In this document: positions 28,270-36,768 of the stretch, in pieces | Position numbering within the stretch: the first letter of the stretch is position 1 | Layout: each line of letters begins with the position of its first letter | Origin: Pseudophaeobacter sp. | GTDB taxonomy: Bacteria; Pseudomonadota; Alphaproteobacteria; Rhodobacterales; Rhodobacteraceae | Assembly (NCBI GenBank): GCA_027019165.1 | Contig: JALUXC010000008.1 | Location: 221,929-285,928 of the forward strand | Direction: 5' to 3' | Length of the DNA stretch: 64,000 bases | Position numbers and translations under genes: made by a program | The notes under the pieces: generated by a model | The model's database searches: none | What the model saw: only the letters and a program-made list of their open reading frames with translations | Told to the model about the DNA's origin: nothing

Positions 28270-29046
28270 TCATTCCAGCCCAACGACATCCGGTGTTTCC
28301 CAGGCAAGATGCTGCCCGCCATCCACGCAAATCAGCTGCCCGGTGACGGCGGGCGCTGTCAGGAAATAGTCCAGCGCCGATGTGATATCCCGGAGGTTTG
28401 CCCCCCGGCCAAGCAGCGTACTGGCCCGTTGCCGGGCAAACTGATCAGAGCTTTGGCGCAGCCCCTGCAGGGTTGGACCGGGGCCAATCGCATTGACGCG
28501 GATCCGAGGCGCCAGAGATTGCGCTGCCGTTTGCGTCAGCGTCCACAGTGCGGATTTGGCCAATGTGTAACTCATGAACTCCGGCGTGAGCGCCCGCACC
28601 CGTTGGTCGATCATATTGACCACCAGCCCCCAGGCAATCGGCTCACCGCTGCTGTCGACGGGCTGTGCCATGTCCTGCGCGGCCATCGCCTGAATGAGCT
28701 GAAAGGGCGCACGCAGGTTGCTTCCAAAATGGCGGTCCCAGCTTTGGCGCGTTGCGGTCTCGATGCTGTCGTGCTCAAAGATCGACGCGTTGTTCACAAG
28801 ACAGGTGATCGGCCCGCCGAGCGCCTCAGAGGCGGCTGGCAAAAGGCTGGCGGCATCTTCCTCGAGCAGGAGGTCCGCCTGCAGAAGTTCGGCCCTCTTC
28901 CCCAATGCGCGGACCTGTTCGGCCGTCTTTTCAGCATCTTTGCGAGAGGTCGCAAAATGCACGGCGACATCATATCCCTGCCGCGCCAAAGCGATTGCCA
29001 TGGCCTGCCCAATGCGCTTGCCTGCTCCTGTCACCAAAGCTCGCAT
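28270..29046 (-). CDS. Short-chain dehydrogenase, pteridine reductase-like
   Basis: SDR protein of 258 residues. The cofactor motif is TGAGKRIGQAMA (with Arg in place of the usual Gly-Ile, as in pteridine reductase/FolM-type SDRs), NNAS follows, and the active site is S...YTLAKSALW. The C-terminal VDGGQHLAWETPDVV is also reminiscent of FolM-like enzymes. It lies upstream of uvrC on the same strand with a 291-base gap. A role in tetrahydromonapterin or dihydrofolate reduction is possible, not proven. Confidence 0.78.
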   Translation of the reverse strand: MRALVTGAGKRIGQAMAIALARQGYDVAVHFATSRKDAEKTAEQVRALGKRAELLQADLLLEEDAASLLPAASEALGGPITCLVNNASIFEHDSIETATRQSWDRHFGSNLRAPFQLIQAMAAQDMAQPVDSSGEPIAWGLVVNMIDQRVRALTPEFMSYTLAKSALWTLTQTAAQSLAPRIRVNAIGPGPTLQGLRQSSDQFARQRASTLLGRGANLRDITSALDYFLTAPAVTGQLICVDGGQHLAWETPDVVGLE

Positions 29047-29080
29047 GCCTGCCTCCCTGATTATTGGTCTGCAGCCCTAT

Positions 29081-30034
29081 CTAGAGCAGGACCCAAAGGT
29101 AGACCACATAAAGCCCGGTCAGAAGCGCACCCCAGCGGCGGGTAATATCCATCTTGAAGAAGACAAACGGGATGATGATCAGCGACGCCGCCAACATGAC
29201 CCATAGATCAAAGCGCAGGAACTCAGGATCAACCGAGATCGGCCCCACAAAGGTGGCAACGCCAATGATGGCCAAAAGATTGAACATGTTCGAGCCGATC
29301 ACGTTCCCCAAGGCAACATCCGCCTGCCGCCGCAAGGCTGCCATCACAGTCGTTGCCAGCTCCGGCAGTGAGGTTCCGATGGCCACAAGGGTCAGACCTA
29401 TGACGGTTTCGCTGATCCCATAGGTTCTGGCTATGATGGTCGCGTTATCCACCAGCAGATCCGCCCCCAGCGGCAGACCAATCAGACCAAGGGCAAGATA
29501 GACAGCGATGCGCCAAAACGGCATATCGGGGTCGGCTTCCTCGATATCCTCAAGGTCTTCTTCCTCGGCCTCGACACCATTGCGGCGATGCGCCCGCGCT
29601 TCGCGAAAGGCACCGCCCAGCACAAAGGCCAACGCCCCCAGCAGGATCAAACCAGACCAGATCGTGAAGACGCCGCAGAAAGCCAGAGCAATGAACAAGA
29701 CAGACGCGACGAGCATATAGATGTAGTTCTTGCGCGTGTCGCATTCGCTTGTGTGCAGCCGTGACAGGATTGCAGGCACACCCAGAACCAGCAGAATATT
29801 GGCCGTATTGGATCCCACGACATTACCAAGCGCGATCCCGTCGGCCTGATCCATGACCGCACTGATTGCGATCAGCAGTTCCGGCGCCGAAGTGCCAAAG
29901 GCGACGATCGTCAGGCTGACGATCAAGGCAGGCACCCCCAGCCGCAGCGACAGGTTGACCGCTCCTCTCACCAAAGCGTCCCCCGCCAGCAGAAGGATCA
30001 CCAGCCCCAAGGCACATAGCAGCCAAGGCATCAT
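29081..30034 (-). CDS. Calcium/sodium antiporter (CaCA family, YrbG-like)
   Basis: Inner-membrane antiporter of 317 residues with about ten helices and the internal duplication of the CaCA family: first alpha repeat VAFGTSAPELLIA with VVGSNTANILLVLG, second VAIGTSLPELATT with VIGSNMFNLLAIIG. A cytoplasmic acidic loop (EAEEEDLEDIEEADPD) separates the halves and may sense calcium. Its start overlaps the end of the small zinc-ribbon gene. Confidence 0.92.
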   Translation of the reverse strand: MMPWLLCALGLVILLLAGDALVRGAVNLSLRLGVPALIVSLTIVAFGTSAPELLIAISAVMDQADGIALGNVVGSNTANILLVLGVPAILSRLHTSECDTRKNYIYMLVASVLFIALAFCGVFTIWSGLILLGALAFVLGGAFREARAHRRNGVEAEEEDLEDIEEADPDMPFWRIAVYLALGLIGLPLGADLLVDNATIIARTYGISETVIGLTLVAIGTSLPELATTVMAALRRQADVALGNVIGSNMFNLLAIIGVATFVGPISVDPEFLRFDLWVMLAASLIIIPFVFFKMDITRRWGALLTGLYVVYLWVLL

Positions 30035-30204
30035 CGCCTTTGCCCTCCCTTTCCGCAGGCGCAGGGGCCTTTGCCGATCTTGAAACGCCCGCAGGAAGAG
30101 CAGCGTGCAGACTGAAGGCGCTTCTGCCCCGGCATCCGCAGCTTTCCGAACATGGCCAGAACCGCCATGACAACGAGGAAGATGGAAACGATCTTGAGTA
30201 TCAC
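30031..30204 (-). CDS. Small membrane-anchored zinc-ribbon protein (57 aa)
   Basis: Microprotein with one N-terminal helix (VILKIVSIFLVVMAVLAMFG) and a four-cysteine ribbon CSSCGRFKIGKGPCACGKG. The start is probably GTG at 30204, two bases after the peptidase stop; the stop overlaps the antiporter ATG, so it is translated between two genes in one operon. I recall similar short proteins in roseobacters without known function. Confidence 0.65.
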   Translation of the reverse strand: MILKIVSIFLVVMAVLAMFGKLRMPGQKRLQSARCSSCGRFKIGKGPCACGKGGQRR

Positions 30205-30205
30205 G

Positions 30206-31003
30206 TCAGAGGCCAAACCGCGCAAATTCCGCGCGCTCCTCGATCCCGCCCAAGGCGTCCTGCGCAAGGCGCGCACCAAACCGGCTCAGCAACGGGCGTT
30301 TCATCCCATAGCGGCGGATCCGCACCTTGTCACCGTAGCGTTCTTTCAGCTTGGGCATCAGATGGGCAATCCCATCGATCAATCCCAGCTCCTGAGCACG
30401 ACGCGCCAGCCAGACCTCCCCGGTGAACAGGTCATGTTCCTTGCTCAGCGCATCGCCCCGTCGCTGGCTCACATGATCGATGAAATTGCCATGGATATCG
30501 TTCAGCAAGCCCTTGAGCCGCTCCACATCCTCAGGGTCTTCTGGGCGAAACGGATCCAGCATGGATTTGCTTTGCCCCGCAGTATAAACGCGGCGCTCGA
30601 CACCCTGGCGCGCAAGCAGAACATGGGCGCCAAACCCGGCAGAAATCACACCGATCGATCCCAGGACAGAACTGGCATCCGCCCAGATCTCATCCGCCGA
30701 GGCCGCCAGCCAATAGCCCCCAGAGGCCGCCACATCCTCGACAAATGCGATCACCGGGATTTCTTTTTCTTCTGCCAGCCGCCGGATCCGCGCCCCGATC
30801 AAAGAGCTTTGAACGGGCGAGCCACCGGGGGAGTTGATCTCCAGCGCGACAGCCGCAGGTTTGCCCTTGCCAAAGGCACGCTCAAGCACTGGCGCAAGCG
30901 CGGCATCGCTCAGGCTGCCACGCCCGGGCATGCCGATGGCTCCTGACAGACGAACGACCGAGACGAGTGGCGGTCTTTTGGTAAAAGGTATGCGCAGCTT
31001 CAT
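30206..31003 (-). CDS. S49 family serine peptidase (SppA/SohB-like)
   Basis: Single-domain signal-peptide-peptidase-like protease of 265 residues, the size of the short SppA form. Conserved regions: LEINSPGGSPVQS (oxyanion strand), VEDVAASGGYWLAASADEI with the likely nucleophile Ser in ASGGY, SSVLGSIGVI, and TAGQSKSMLDPF, which carries the probable general-base Lys. No clear signal anchor at the chosen ATG (31003), so it may be cytoplasmic or peripheral. First gene of the group with the zinc-ribbon protein and antiporter. Confidence 0.87.
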   Translation of the reverse strand: MKLRIPFTKRPPLVSVVRLSGAIGMPGRGSLSDAALAPVLERAFGKGKPAAVALEINSPGGSPVQSSLIGARIRRLAEEKEIPVIAFVEDVAASGGYWLAASADEIWADASSVLGSIGVISAGFGAHVLLARQGVERRVYTAGQSKSMLDPFRPEDPEDVERLKGLLNDIHGNFIDHVSQRRGDALSKEHDLFTGEVWLARRAQELGLIDGIAHLMPKLKERYGDKVRIRRYGMKRPLLSRFGARLAQDALGGIEERAEFARFGL

Positions 31004-31280
31004 GGCGCCGATGTAGAATGCCCCCCGGCCCGAAACAAGGTCCACAGCAGCCGGAATTCTCTCTTGAGACAAAAAGGCTGGCGGGAACGGGCAAATTTGC
31101 AACGTAGGCTCAAAACGACAGCACCGCCAGATGCATGCTCGCCACGGAAATACCCGGTTGCACCACGCGCACGGCGGGCGTCAGCACGCCGCCGGGCCCA
31201 AGGCCGCCAAGGGGACCCGGCAAAGCCGGGGCACCTGCGGGCGCGGGAGCCCTCCCCTGCCTGGCAGTGCTCCACCGCGA

Positions 31281-32042
31281 TCAGGAGCGAATGCGCCAAC
31301 CGGTTTTGAAGATCCACCAGATCACTGCAAGGCACAGGCAGGTAAAGCCGCCAATCGCCAATAGGCTTGTTACCACTGGCACATCCGAGGTGCCAAAGAA
31401 GGACCAACGAAAGCCGGAAATCAGGTAGACTACAGGATTGAACAGAGTGATTTTCTGCCAGATCGGTGGCAGCATGGAGATCGAATAGAAAGATCCACCC
31501 AGAAAGACCAGCGGCGTCACGATCAACAGCGGCACCAGTTGGAGCTGTTCAAAATTCTTTGCCCAGATCCCGATGATGAACCCCAAAAGCGCAAAGCTGA
31601 GGCAGGTGAGCAGCAGGAACAGCACCATGGCACCGGGATGAGCGATGCTCAGATCCACGAACAGCGAGGCGGTGCCAAGGATGACCAAGCCAATGAACAG
31701 CGCCTTGGTGGCCGCCGCCCCGACATAGCCAAGCACGATCTCAAGAAAACTCACCGGAGCAGACAGCAGTTCATAGACCGTGCCAATGAACTTGGGGAAG
31801 TAAATCCCGAAGGACGCGTTCGAGATGCTTTGCGTCATCACGCTCAGCATGATCAGGCCCGGCACGATGAAGGCGCCATAGGCGATGCCTTCAACCTGAT
31901 CGATCCGGCTGCCGATGGCCGCGCCAAAGACCACGAAATAAAGCGAGGTCGACAGCACCGGCGACAGGAAGCTCTGCATCAGCGTGCGAAAGAAACGCGC
32001 CATTTCAAAGCGATAGATCGATGCAACCGCCGTCCAGTTCAT
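31281..32042 (-). CDS. ABC-2 type transporter permease (YadH-like)
   Basis: Export-type permease of 253 residues with six helices and the ABC-2 signature region [17 protein letters not shown]. Length and sequence pattern match the YadH/NodJ group. Its start overlaps the stop of the ATPase gene by four bases, so the two form one exporter. Substrate unknown (drug, lipid or polysaccharide are the family options). Confidence 0.88.
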   Translation of the reverse strand: MNWTAVASIYRFEMARFFRTLMQSFLSPVLSTSLYFVVFGAAIGSRIDQVEGIAYGAFIVPGLIMLSVMTQSISNASFGIYFPKFIGTVYELLSAPVSFLEIVLGYVGAAATKALFIGLVILGTASLFVDLSIAHPGAMVLFLLLTCLSFALLGFIIGIWAKNFEQLQLVPLLIVTPLVFLGGSFYSISMLPPIWQKITLFNPVVYLISGFRWSFFGTSDVPVVTSLLAIGGFTCLCLAVIWWIFKTGWRIRS

Positions 32043-32968
32043 GACTGCTCTCCTGCGACAAGACCCACGAAAATATCTTCAAGGCTGGATTGGCGCGTCA
32101 CCACATCCGCAAGCACAAGACCGGCACTCGCAACCTCATTCAAAAGGGAGGTGATGCCGGTCCGCTCGGCGCGCGTGTCGTAGGTGTAGATCAGGGCAGC
32201 ACCATCCGCCGACAGCTCCAGCCCGTAGGATGACAGCGCTTCGGGAATTGCCGTGATGGGTGCGCTGAGCTGCACTTCAAGTTGCTTTTGCCCCATCTGC
32301 GCCATCAGGGTGGCCTTGTCCTCGACCAGCAGGATCTGGCCCTTGGTGATCACGCCCACCCGGTCGGCAATCGCCTCTGCCTCTTCGATGTAGTGGGTGG
32401 TCAGGATGATGGTCACGCCATCCGCTTTCAACTCGCGCACGACCTCCCACATGTCTTTTCGCAGTTCCACGTCGACCCCGGCGGTGGGCTCATCCAGGAA
32501 CAGGATACGCGGCTCGTGGCTCAGCGCCTTAGCGATCAGAACCCGCCGCTTCATGCCGCCCGAAAGCTCCTTGATCTGGCTCTTGCGTTTGTCCCAGAGC
32601 GAGAGTTTTTTGAGGATCTCCTCCAAAAGGGCATCATTCCTGGGCTTGCCAAACAGCCCGCGCGAAAACCGCACCGAGTTCCAGACCGTCTCGAACGGCT
32701 CAAGGTTGATTTCCTGCGGCACGAGACCAATCAGACGGCGCGCAGCACGAAAGTCCTGCGATATGTCATGCCCGCCCACCGTTACCGAGCCAGAGGTGGG
32801 CGTAGTGATGCCGCAGACCGTCGAGATCAGCGTGGTTTTTCCCGCCCCATTCGGCCCAAGCAAGGCGAGAATCTCACCCTCTTCTATGTCGAGAGAGGCG
32901 CCTTTCAACGCCTCAAATCCGCCCTCATAGCTCTTTCGCAGATCTCGGATGGACAGGATCGCTGACAT
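32039..32968 (-). CDS. ABC transporter ATP-binding protein (YadG-like)
   Basis: ATPase of 309 residues: Walker [10 protein letters not shown], signature LSGGMKRR, Walker [14 protein letters not shown]-loop [11 protein letters not shown]. The C-terminal extension of about 90 residues is the one seen in DrrA/YadG-type exporters. An ATG at 32968 ([10 protein letters not shown]) is the best start; the in-frame ATG four codons upstream is possible. Partner of the ABC-2 permease downstream. Confidence 0.9.
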   Translation of the reverse strand: MSAILSIRDLRKSYEGGFEALKGASLDIEEGEILALLGPNGAGKTTLISTVCGITTPTSGSVTVGGHDISQDFRAARRLIGLVPQEINLEPFETVWNSVRFSRGLFGKPRNDALLEEILKKLSLWDKRKSQIKELSGGMKRRVLIAKALSHEPRILFLDEPTAGVDVELRKDMWEVVRELKADGVTIILTTHYIEEAEAIADRVGVITKGQILLVEDKATLMAQMGQKQLEVQLSAPITAIPEALSSYGLELSADGAALIYTYDTRAERTGITSLLNEVASAGLVLADVVTRQSSLEDIFVGLVAGEQS

Positions 32969-33095
32969 GACATCTCCCACTTGCCTTTGCGGCCTTTCAA
33001 TGCGTCACGCTACCGACCAGCAGCCCTCGCGGCCACTGGTGAGACGCGCAGCCAATTGTGCGCGCATGCAGGGGAAACCTTGCGTCAGGTCCTGC

Positions 33096-33602
33096 TCAGG
33101 CGCCTGTGATTTTCTTGAACCAGCCCTTTTTTTCTTCCGAGGCCTCTTCACCCTCTTCCCCTTCCGGGGCGAGATGCGTTTGCAAGTTCACAAAAAACTG
33201 GTCCGCCATCTTCTTGGCAAAGCCGTCGATAATTCTGCTCCCAAGCTGAGCGAGCTTTCCGCCGACCTTGGCCTCGACCTCATAGGACAGCAGGGTTCCA
33301 ACTTCCGAAGGCGCAAGGCTCACAACCGCGCCGCCCTTGGCAAAGCCTGCGGCGCCGCCCTTGCCCTCACCGGCGATGGTCAGCTTCTCGCCGGGCACCA
33401 GGTCCGACAGGGTGACCTGCCCTTTGAAGGTCGCTTTCACGGGGCCGACCTTCTGCGTGACCGTGGCTTCAAAACCCTCTTCCGGGGATCCGGTGACCTC
33501 GGTTGCGCCCGGCACGCAAGCTCTCAGAACTTCGGGGGTCAGAAGTGCGGCATAGACCTCAGCCGGGGGGGCGGCGATTTCCTTTTGGTCACTCATCTGC
33601 AT
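33096..33602 (-). CDS. CoxG-like SRPBCC family protein
   Basis: Protein of 168 residues related to carbon monoxide dehydrogenase subunit G. It has the SRPBCC lipid-binding fold pattern (EIAAPPAEVYAALLTPEVLRACVPG) and ends in an acidic, lysine-rich tail (EGEEGEEASEEKKGWFKK) after the domain. CoxG recruits CO dehydrogenase to the membrane, but no cox structural genes are here, and such orphans are common. Function open. Confidence 0.8.
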   Translation of the reverse strand: MQMSDQKEIAAPPAEVYAALLTPEVLRACVPGATEVTGSPEEGFEATVTQKVGPVKATFKGQVTLSDLVPGEKLTIAGEGKGGAAGFAKGGAVVSLAPSEVGTLLSYEVEAKVGGKLAQLGSRIIDGFAKKMADQFFVNLQTHLAPEGEEGEEASEEKKGWFKKITGA

Positions 33603-33725
33603 GGCGGGTCCTCCGTATTGGCTTCTGTTCGGCAATCATGTGCTGCACCAGACGTACCCGAGGCCGACCACCTCTGCCAAGCGAGAACCGGATGCGGCGA
33701 GCTACCAACTGACCAAGTCCAATCA

Positions 33726-34646
33726 TCAGGCGGGGTCTTTTCCTTGTGACGCCAGATGCTCCACCACCCGGGAAATGACCGCCTCATCCCGCAGAATCCG
33801 TCCATGGCCCAAACCGGCAGTCACATGCAGCCTGGCACCCGGCCAGCTGTCGGCCAGCGCGCGCCCTTCCGAGGCCGGGACAATCTTGTCGCCATTGTCA
33901 TGCACGATCAGGGCTGGTTGGGACAAACCCGGCGCCAGATCCGTCCCCTTGAGCGCGCTGAAGGGCACCCCGTAGCGCCGTTCCAGCCTGCGTTGAGCGC
34001 CAGAGGCAACGCGCTCTCCAAACCCCAGAAACCGCGCAACCTTGCCAAGGTACCGTTCCAGATCAATCGGCGGCGCCAAGAGCGCAACCCGCCGGGCACG
34101 CATGCCCCGTGCAAGGGCCGCAACTGTCGCCGCGGCACCATTCGAATGCGCCACGATCCCATCCAGAGGGCCCAGATGCGCAGCGACCTCTTCAGTCACC
34201 CAGAGCATTTCCGGCAAGGAGCTGCGCCGACCGGCTGCCGCCCCGTGACCGGGCGCATCAAAGGCCACCACGCGAAAGCCCGCAGCAACCAGAGGCGCCG
34301 CAAAACCGCCTAGCTGCGCGGCACGCCCAGACATACCGTGCACCAAAAGGACGGTCGGCAGAGGCGCCTCATCCAGCACCCCACATCCGCGCGGCATGGC
34401 CCGCCATTCATAGAGCGGAATCTCAGCTCCCGACTTCAGCCGCATGGGGCGCGCCGCCGACGCCATAAGCCATTTCTTTTCTTCCAATGACAGTTTTTGT
34501 CGCCGTGGTGTTGTGAACACCCGCGCCAATAGTGCCGACGCCGCTGCAGGAGAGACCGTCCCAAGAATGCCGGACGCGGCTTGAACCACTGCAAGCACAG
34601 GCGGTGGGCGGCGGTTTGGTTTCACAGTCGATGCGGTGCTGGCCAT
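33726..34646 (-). CDS. Alpha/beta hydrolase
   Basis: Hydrolase of 306 residues. The strand-turn region VLLVHGMSGRAAQLGG supplies the oxyanion hole, the nucleophile elbow is GIVAHSNGAAA (Ser in HSNG in place of GxSxG, so the first Gly is changed to Ala), and Asp and His follow in IVHDNGDKIVP and GLGHGRIL. Divergent from an HxlR regulator whose palindromic operators lie between them; regulation by it is very likely. Substrate unknown. Confidence 0.82.
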   Translation of the reverse strand: MASTASTVKPNRRPPPVLAVVQAASGILGTVSPAAASALLARVFTTPRRQKLSLEEKKWLMASAARPMRLKSGAEIPLYEWRAMPRGCGVLDEAPLPTVLLVHGMSGRAAQLGGFAAPLVAAGFRVVAFDAPGHGAAAGRRSSLPEMLWVTEEVAAHLGPLDGIVAHSNGAAATVAALARGMRARRVALLAPPIDLERYLGKVARFLGFGERVASGAQRRLERRYGVPFSALKGTDLAPGLSQPALIVHDNGDKIVPASEGRALADSWPGARLHVTAGLGHGRILRDEAVISRVVEHLASQGKDPA

Positions 34647-34713
34647 GTTTGTTCTCCTGTCACTGAAAGCCGTCATCTGTCCTGCAGGAACAGACTCCGG
34701 CCGCCTACATATA

Positions 34714-34732
34714 GAGTTCTAAATTAGAACTC
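34714..34732. promoter_or_regulatory. HxlR operator, perfect palindrome
   Basis: GAGTTCTAAATTAGAACTC: nine-base arms around a central A, in the intergenic region between the hydrolase and the HxlR gene. AT-rich in a GC-rich genome and perfectly symmetric, as expected for a dimeric winged-helix repressor. Confidence 0.75.
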
Positions 34733-34739
34733 ATTATCA

Positions 34740-34754
34740 GTTCCATTTGAGAAC
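34740..34754. promoter_or_regulatory. Second, degenerate HxlR operator
   Basis: GTTCCATTTGAGAAC keeps the GTTC/GAAC arms of the neighbouring palindrome with the same spacing, closer to the HxlR gene. Centres of the two sites are about 24 bases apart. Confidence 0.55.
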
Positions 34755-34781
34755 CTTGTCAATCCGTGTTATTCAAGTGCT

Positions 34782-35237
34782 ATGAAATGGCATGATATGA
34801 AAGACGCCGCCTGCCCCGTTGCGCGGGCCATGGGCGTGATAGGGGATCGCTGGACCTTGTTGATTCTCAGGGAGTGCTTCCTGGGCGAGCGCAGGTTTGA
34901 CGGTTTCCAAAAGCGGCTCGGCATCACACGGCACCTTCTGGCGGAGCGGCTGAAACGGCTTGAGGCAATGGGGCTACTCGCGCGCAAACCCTATCAGGAC
35001 CGCCCGTTGCGACACGAATACCGGCTGACCGACTCGGGCAAAGCCTTTGCCCCGGTCATGCTCTCCATGCAGGACTGGGCCCGAAAGCACCTGCCCAGCG
35101 AGGACATGCCGCCGATTTCCTTTGTTCTTCGCGACGGTGATGCAGAAGTCGACCCGGTCCTGACCGACAGGCAAACGGGCCAAGAGCTCAACCATCGCAC
35201 GGTTCTGCTGCGCCCGCGGAAGGCGTCCCAGCCTTAG
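34782..35237 (+). CDS. HxlR family transcriptional regulator
   Basis: Winged-helix regulator of 151 residues. The HxlR signature is complete: CPVARAMGVIGDRWTLLILRE (CPV start and DRWTLLIL), RRFDGFQKRLGITRHLLAERL for the recognition region and YRLTDSGKAF for the wing. The conserved redox-sensitive Cys position (Cys10 or so) is present, so thiol or aldehyde stress sensing is possible. Divergent from an alpha/beta hydrolase. Confidence 0.92.
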   Translation: MKWHDMKDAACPVARAMGVIGDRWTLLILRECFLGERRFDGFQKRLGITRHLLAERLKRLEAMGLLARKPYQDRPLRHEYRLTDSGKAFAPVMLSMQDWARKHLPSEDMPPISFVLRDGDAEVDPVLTDRQTGQELNHRTVLLRPRKASQP

Positions 35238-35316
35238 GAACCGGGCTTGTTGCGAACAAGTGTCACTGGAGATCCGCCAGGCCGTCGTTGATAAAGCTAA
35301 TCCGGAAACAGGCGGG

Positions 35317-36768
35317 TCACTGAATCGCCTTGATGCCCTGATAGGCATCACGAAAAGACTGGTATGCCTCATCGAACCTGTCGGACAGGCTCTCATCTGG
35401 ATACACTTCTTCTTGAATATCAGGCGATGTGACAATTCTCTCCGGAGGAACACCCGTGGCGGCAATCATGCCCAGCCGCGCCGCGCCAAGTGCCGCACCG
35501 AATTCACCTGATCCAGGCAACTGAAGCGGCACCCCAAACAGTGTCGAAATCAACTGCACCCAATATCGCGACGCGCTTCCGCCGCCAATGGCTATGATCT
35601 TGTCCAATTTCGCGTCGGTCGCAGCAAGAGCGTCAAAGCTGTCACGCAGCCCATAGGCCACGCCCTCCAAGACTGCACGCGTGAGGTCCTCACGGGTTGT
35701 AGCCGCCGACAAGCCGGTAAAGCCGCCCCTGATTTCGGCATCATTGTGTGGTGTTCGCTCTCCCGACAGATACGGCAGGAAACGCACCTCCCCAGGAGCC
35801 TGAAGGTGATTGCCGAGGGCCGTCGTCAAATCCGATGGTGTTTGCCCTGAAATCCGGGCAAACCAGTTCAGACTGTCTGCGGCTGAAAGCATCACTCCCA
35901 TCTGGTACCATCGCCCCGGCAGGGCGTGACAAAACGTGTGCACAGCTGTTTCAGGCGCGGGGTTGTAACCATCCCGCGCCGCAAGAAGCACCCCGGAGGT
36001 TCCAAGCGAAACAAAACCCTGACATTCGTCCAAAGCACCGATACCACAGGCTGCCGCGGCATTGTCCCCGGCCCCGCCAGCCACTGTGACGGTTTGCTCC
36101 AAACCCCAGTCTTGCGCCAAGGCTTTACGCAAGGTGCCCGCTGCATCCGATCCTTCAACAAGTCGCGGCATCTGATCGCGCCGCATGTTGCTTGCGTCCA
36201 GCAGATAGTCGGACCAGGCGCGATTGCTCACATCCAACCAGGATGTACCCGCACTATCGGACATATCCGCAACGTAATCCCCAGTGAGATAGAAATTGAT
36301 GTAGGCCGCCGGCAGCAGGACCTTGGCAGTCGCCTTGAAAACATCGGGCTCGTTCTTGCCCACCCACTTCAGCTTTGGCGCGGTAAATCCCGGGAAGACA
36401 ATGTTGCCAGAGAGTTCTCGTACTTTGGCGGTTGCATCCAGTTCGGTTGCCTCGGCATGCGATCTCTGATCATTCCACAGGATGCAGGGACGCAGGACGG
36501 CCCCCGAGGTGTCGAGAAGAGTTGCGCCATGCATGTGACCTGCAACCCCGATGCCGCGCAACTGCGAGAACTCTGGGTAGGTGTTTCGCATCTGCTGAAT
36601 CGCGGCCTCAAGGGCTGTGATCCAGTCGGCGGGATCCTGTTCGGACCAACCATGCTGTGGGTGGGTCGCTTCGTAATGGTGTTCCGTTGAACCGATCGGC
36701 ACCCCATCTTCGCCCACGAGCAAAGCGCGCAAACCCGAAGTCCCAAGGTCGATCCCGAGAAACGTCAT
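35317..36768 (-). CDS. xylB: Xylulokinase
   Basis: FGGY sugar kinase of 483 residues phosphorylating D-xylulose to xylulose 5-phosphate. Phosphate motif FLGIDLGTSGLRALLVGEDG at the N-terminus (quoted at 20 residues), HMHGATLLD, NDQRSHAEA, and adenosine motif IGGGSASRYWVQLIS. XylB-type rather than glycerol kinase-type features include CILWNDQR and FTAPKLKWV. It ends the polyol operon and starts one base after the mannitol/arabitol dehydrogenase stop. It would be the funnel for xylulose made by the dehydrogenases and might also take D-ribulose from ribitol. Confidence 0.93.
   Translation of the reverse strand: MTFLGIDLGTSGLRALLVGEDGVPIGSTEHHYEATHPQHGWSEQDPADWITALEAAIQQMRNTYPEFSQLRGIGVAGHMHGATLLDTSGAVLRPCILWNDQRSHAEATELDATAKVRELSGNIVFPGFTAPKLKWVGKNEPDVFKATAKVLLPAAYINFYLTGDYVADMSDSAGTSWLDVSNRAWSDYLLDASNMRRDQMPRLVEGSDAAGTLRKALAQDWGLEQTVTVAGGAGDNAAAACGIGALDECQGFVSLGTSGVLLAARDGYNPAPETAVHTFCHALPGRWYQMGVMLSAADSLNWFARISGQTPSDLTTALGNHLQAPGEVRFLPYLSGERTPHNDAEIRGGFTGLSAATTREDLTRAVLEGVAYGLRDSFDALAATDAKLDKIIAIGGGSASRYWVQLISTLFGVPLQLPGSGEFGAALGAARLGMIAATGVPPERIVTSPDIQEEVYPDESLSDRFDEAYQSFRDAYQGIKAIQ

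Noticed and set aside
31217..31231. CCCGGC-AAA-GCCGGG hairpin before the S49 peptidase gene
   Set aside because: Perfect but short and without a T-run; it lies in a GC-rich stretch where such pairs are expected by chance.
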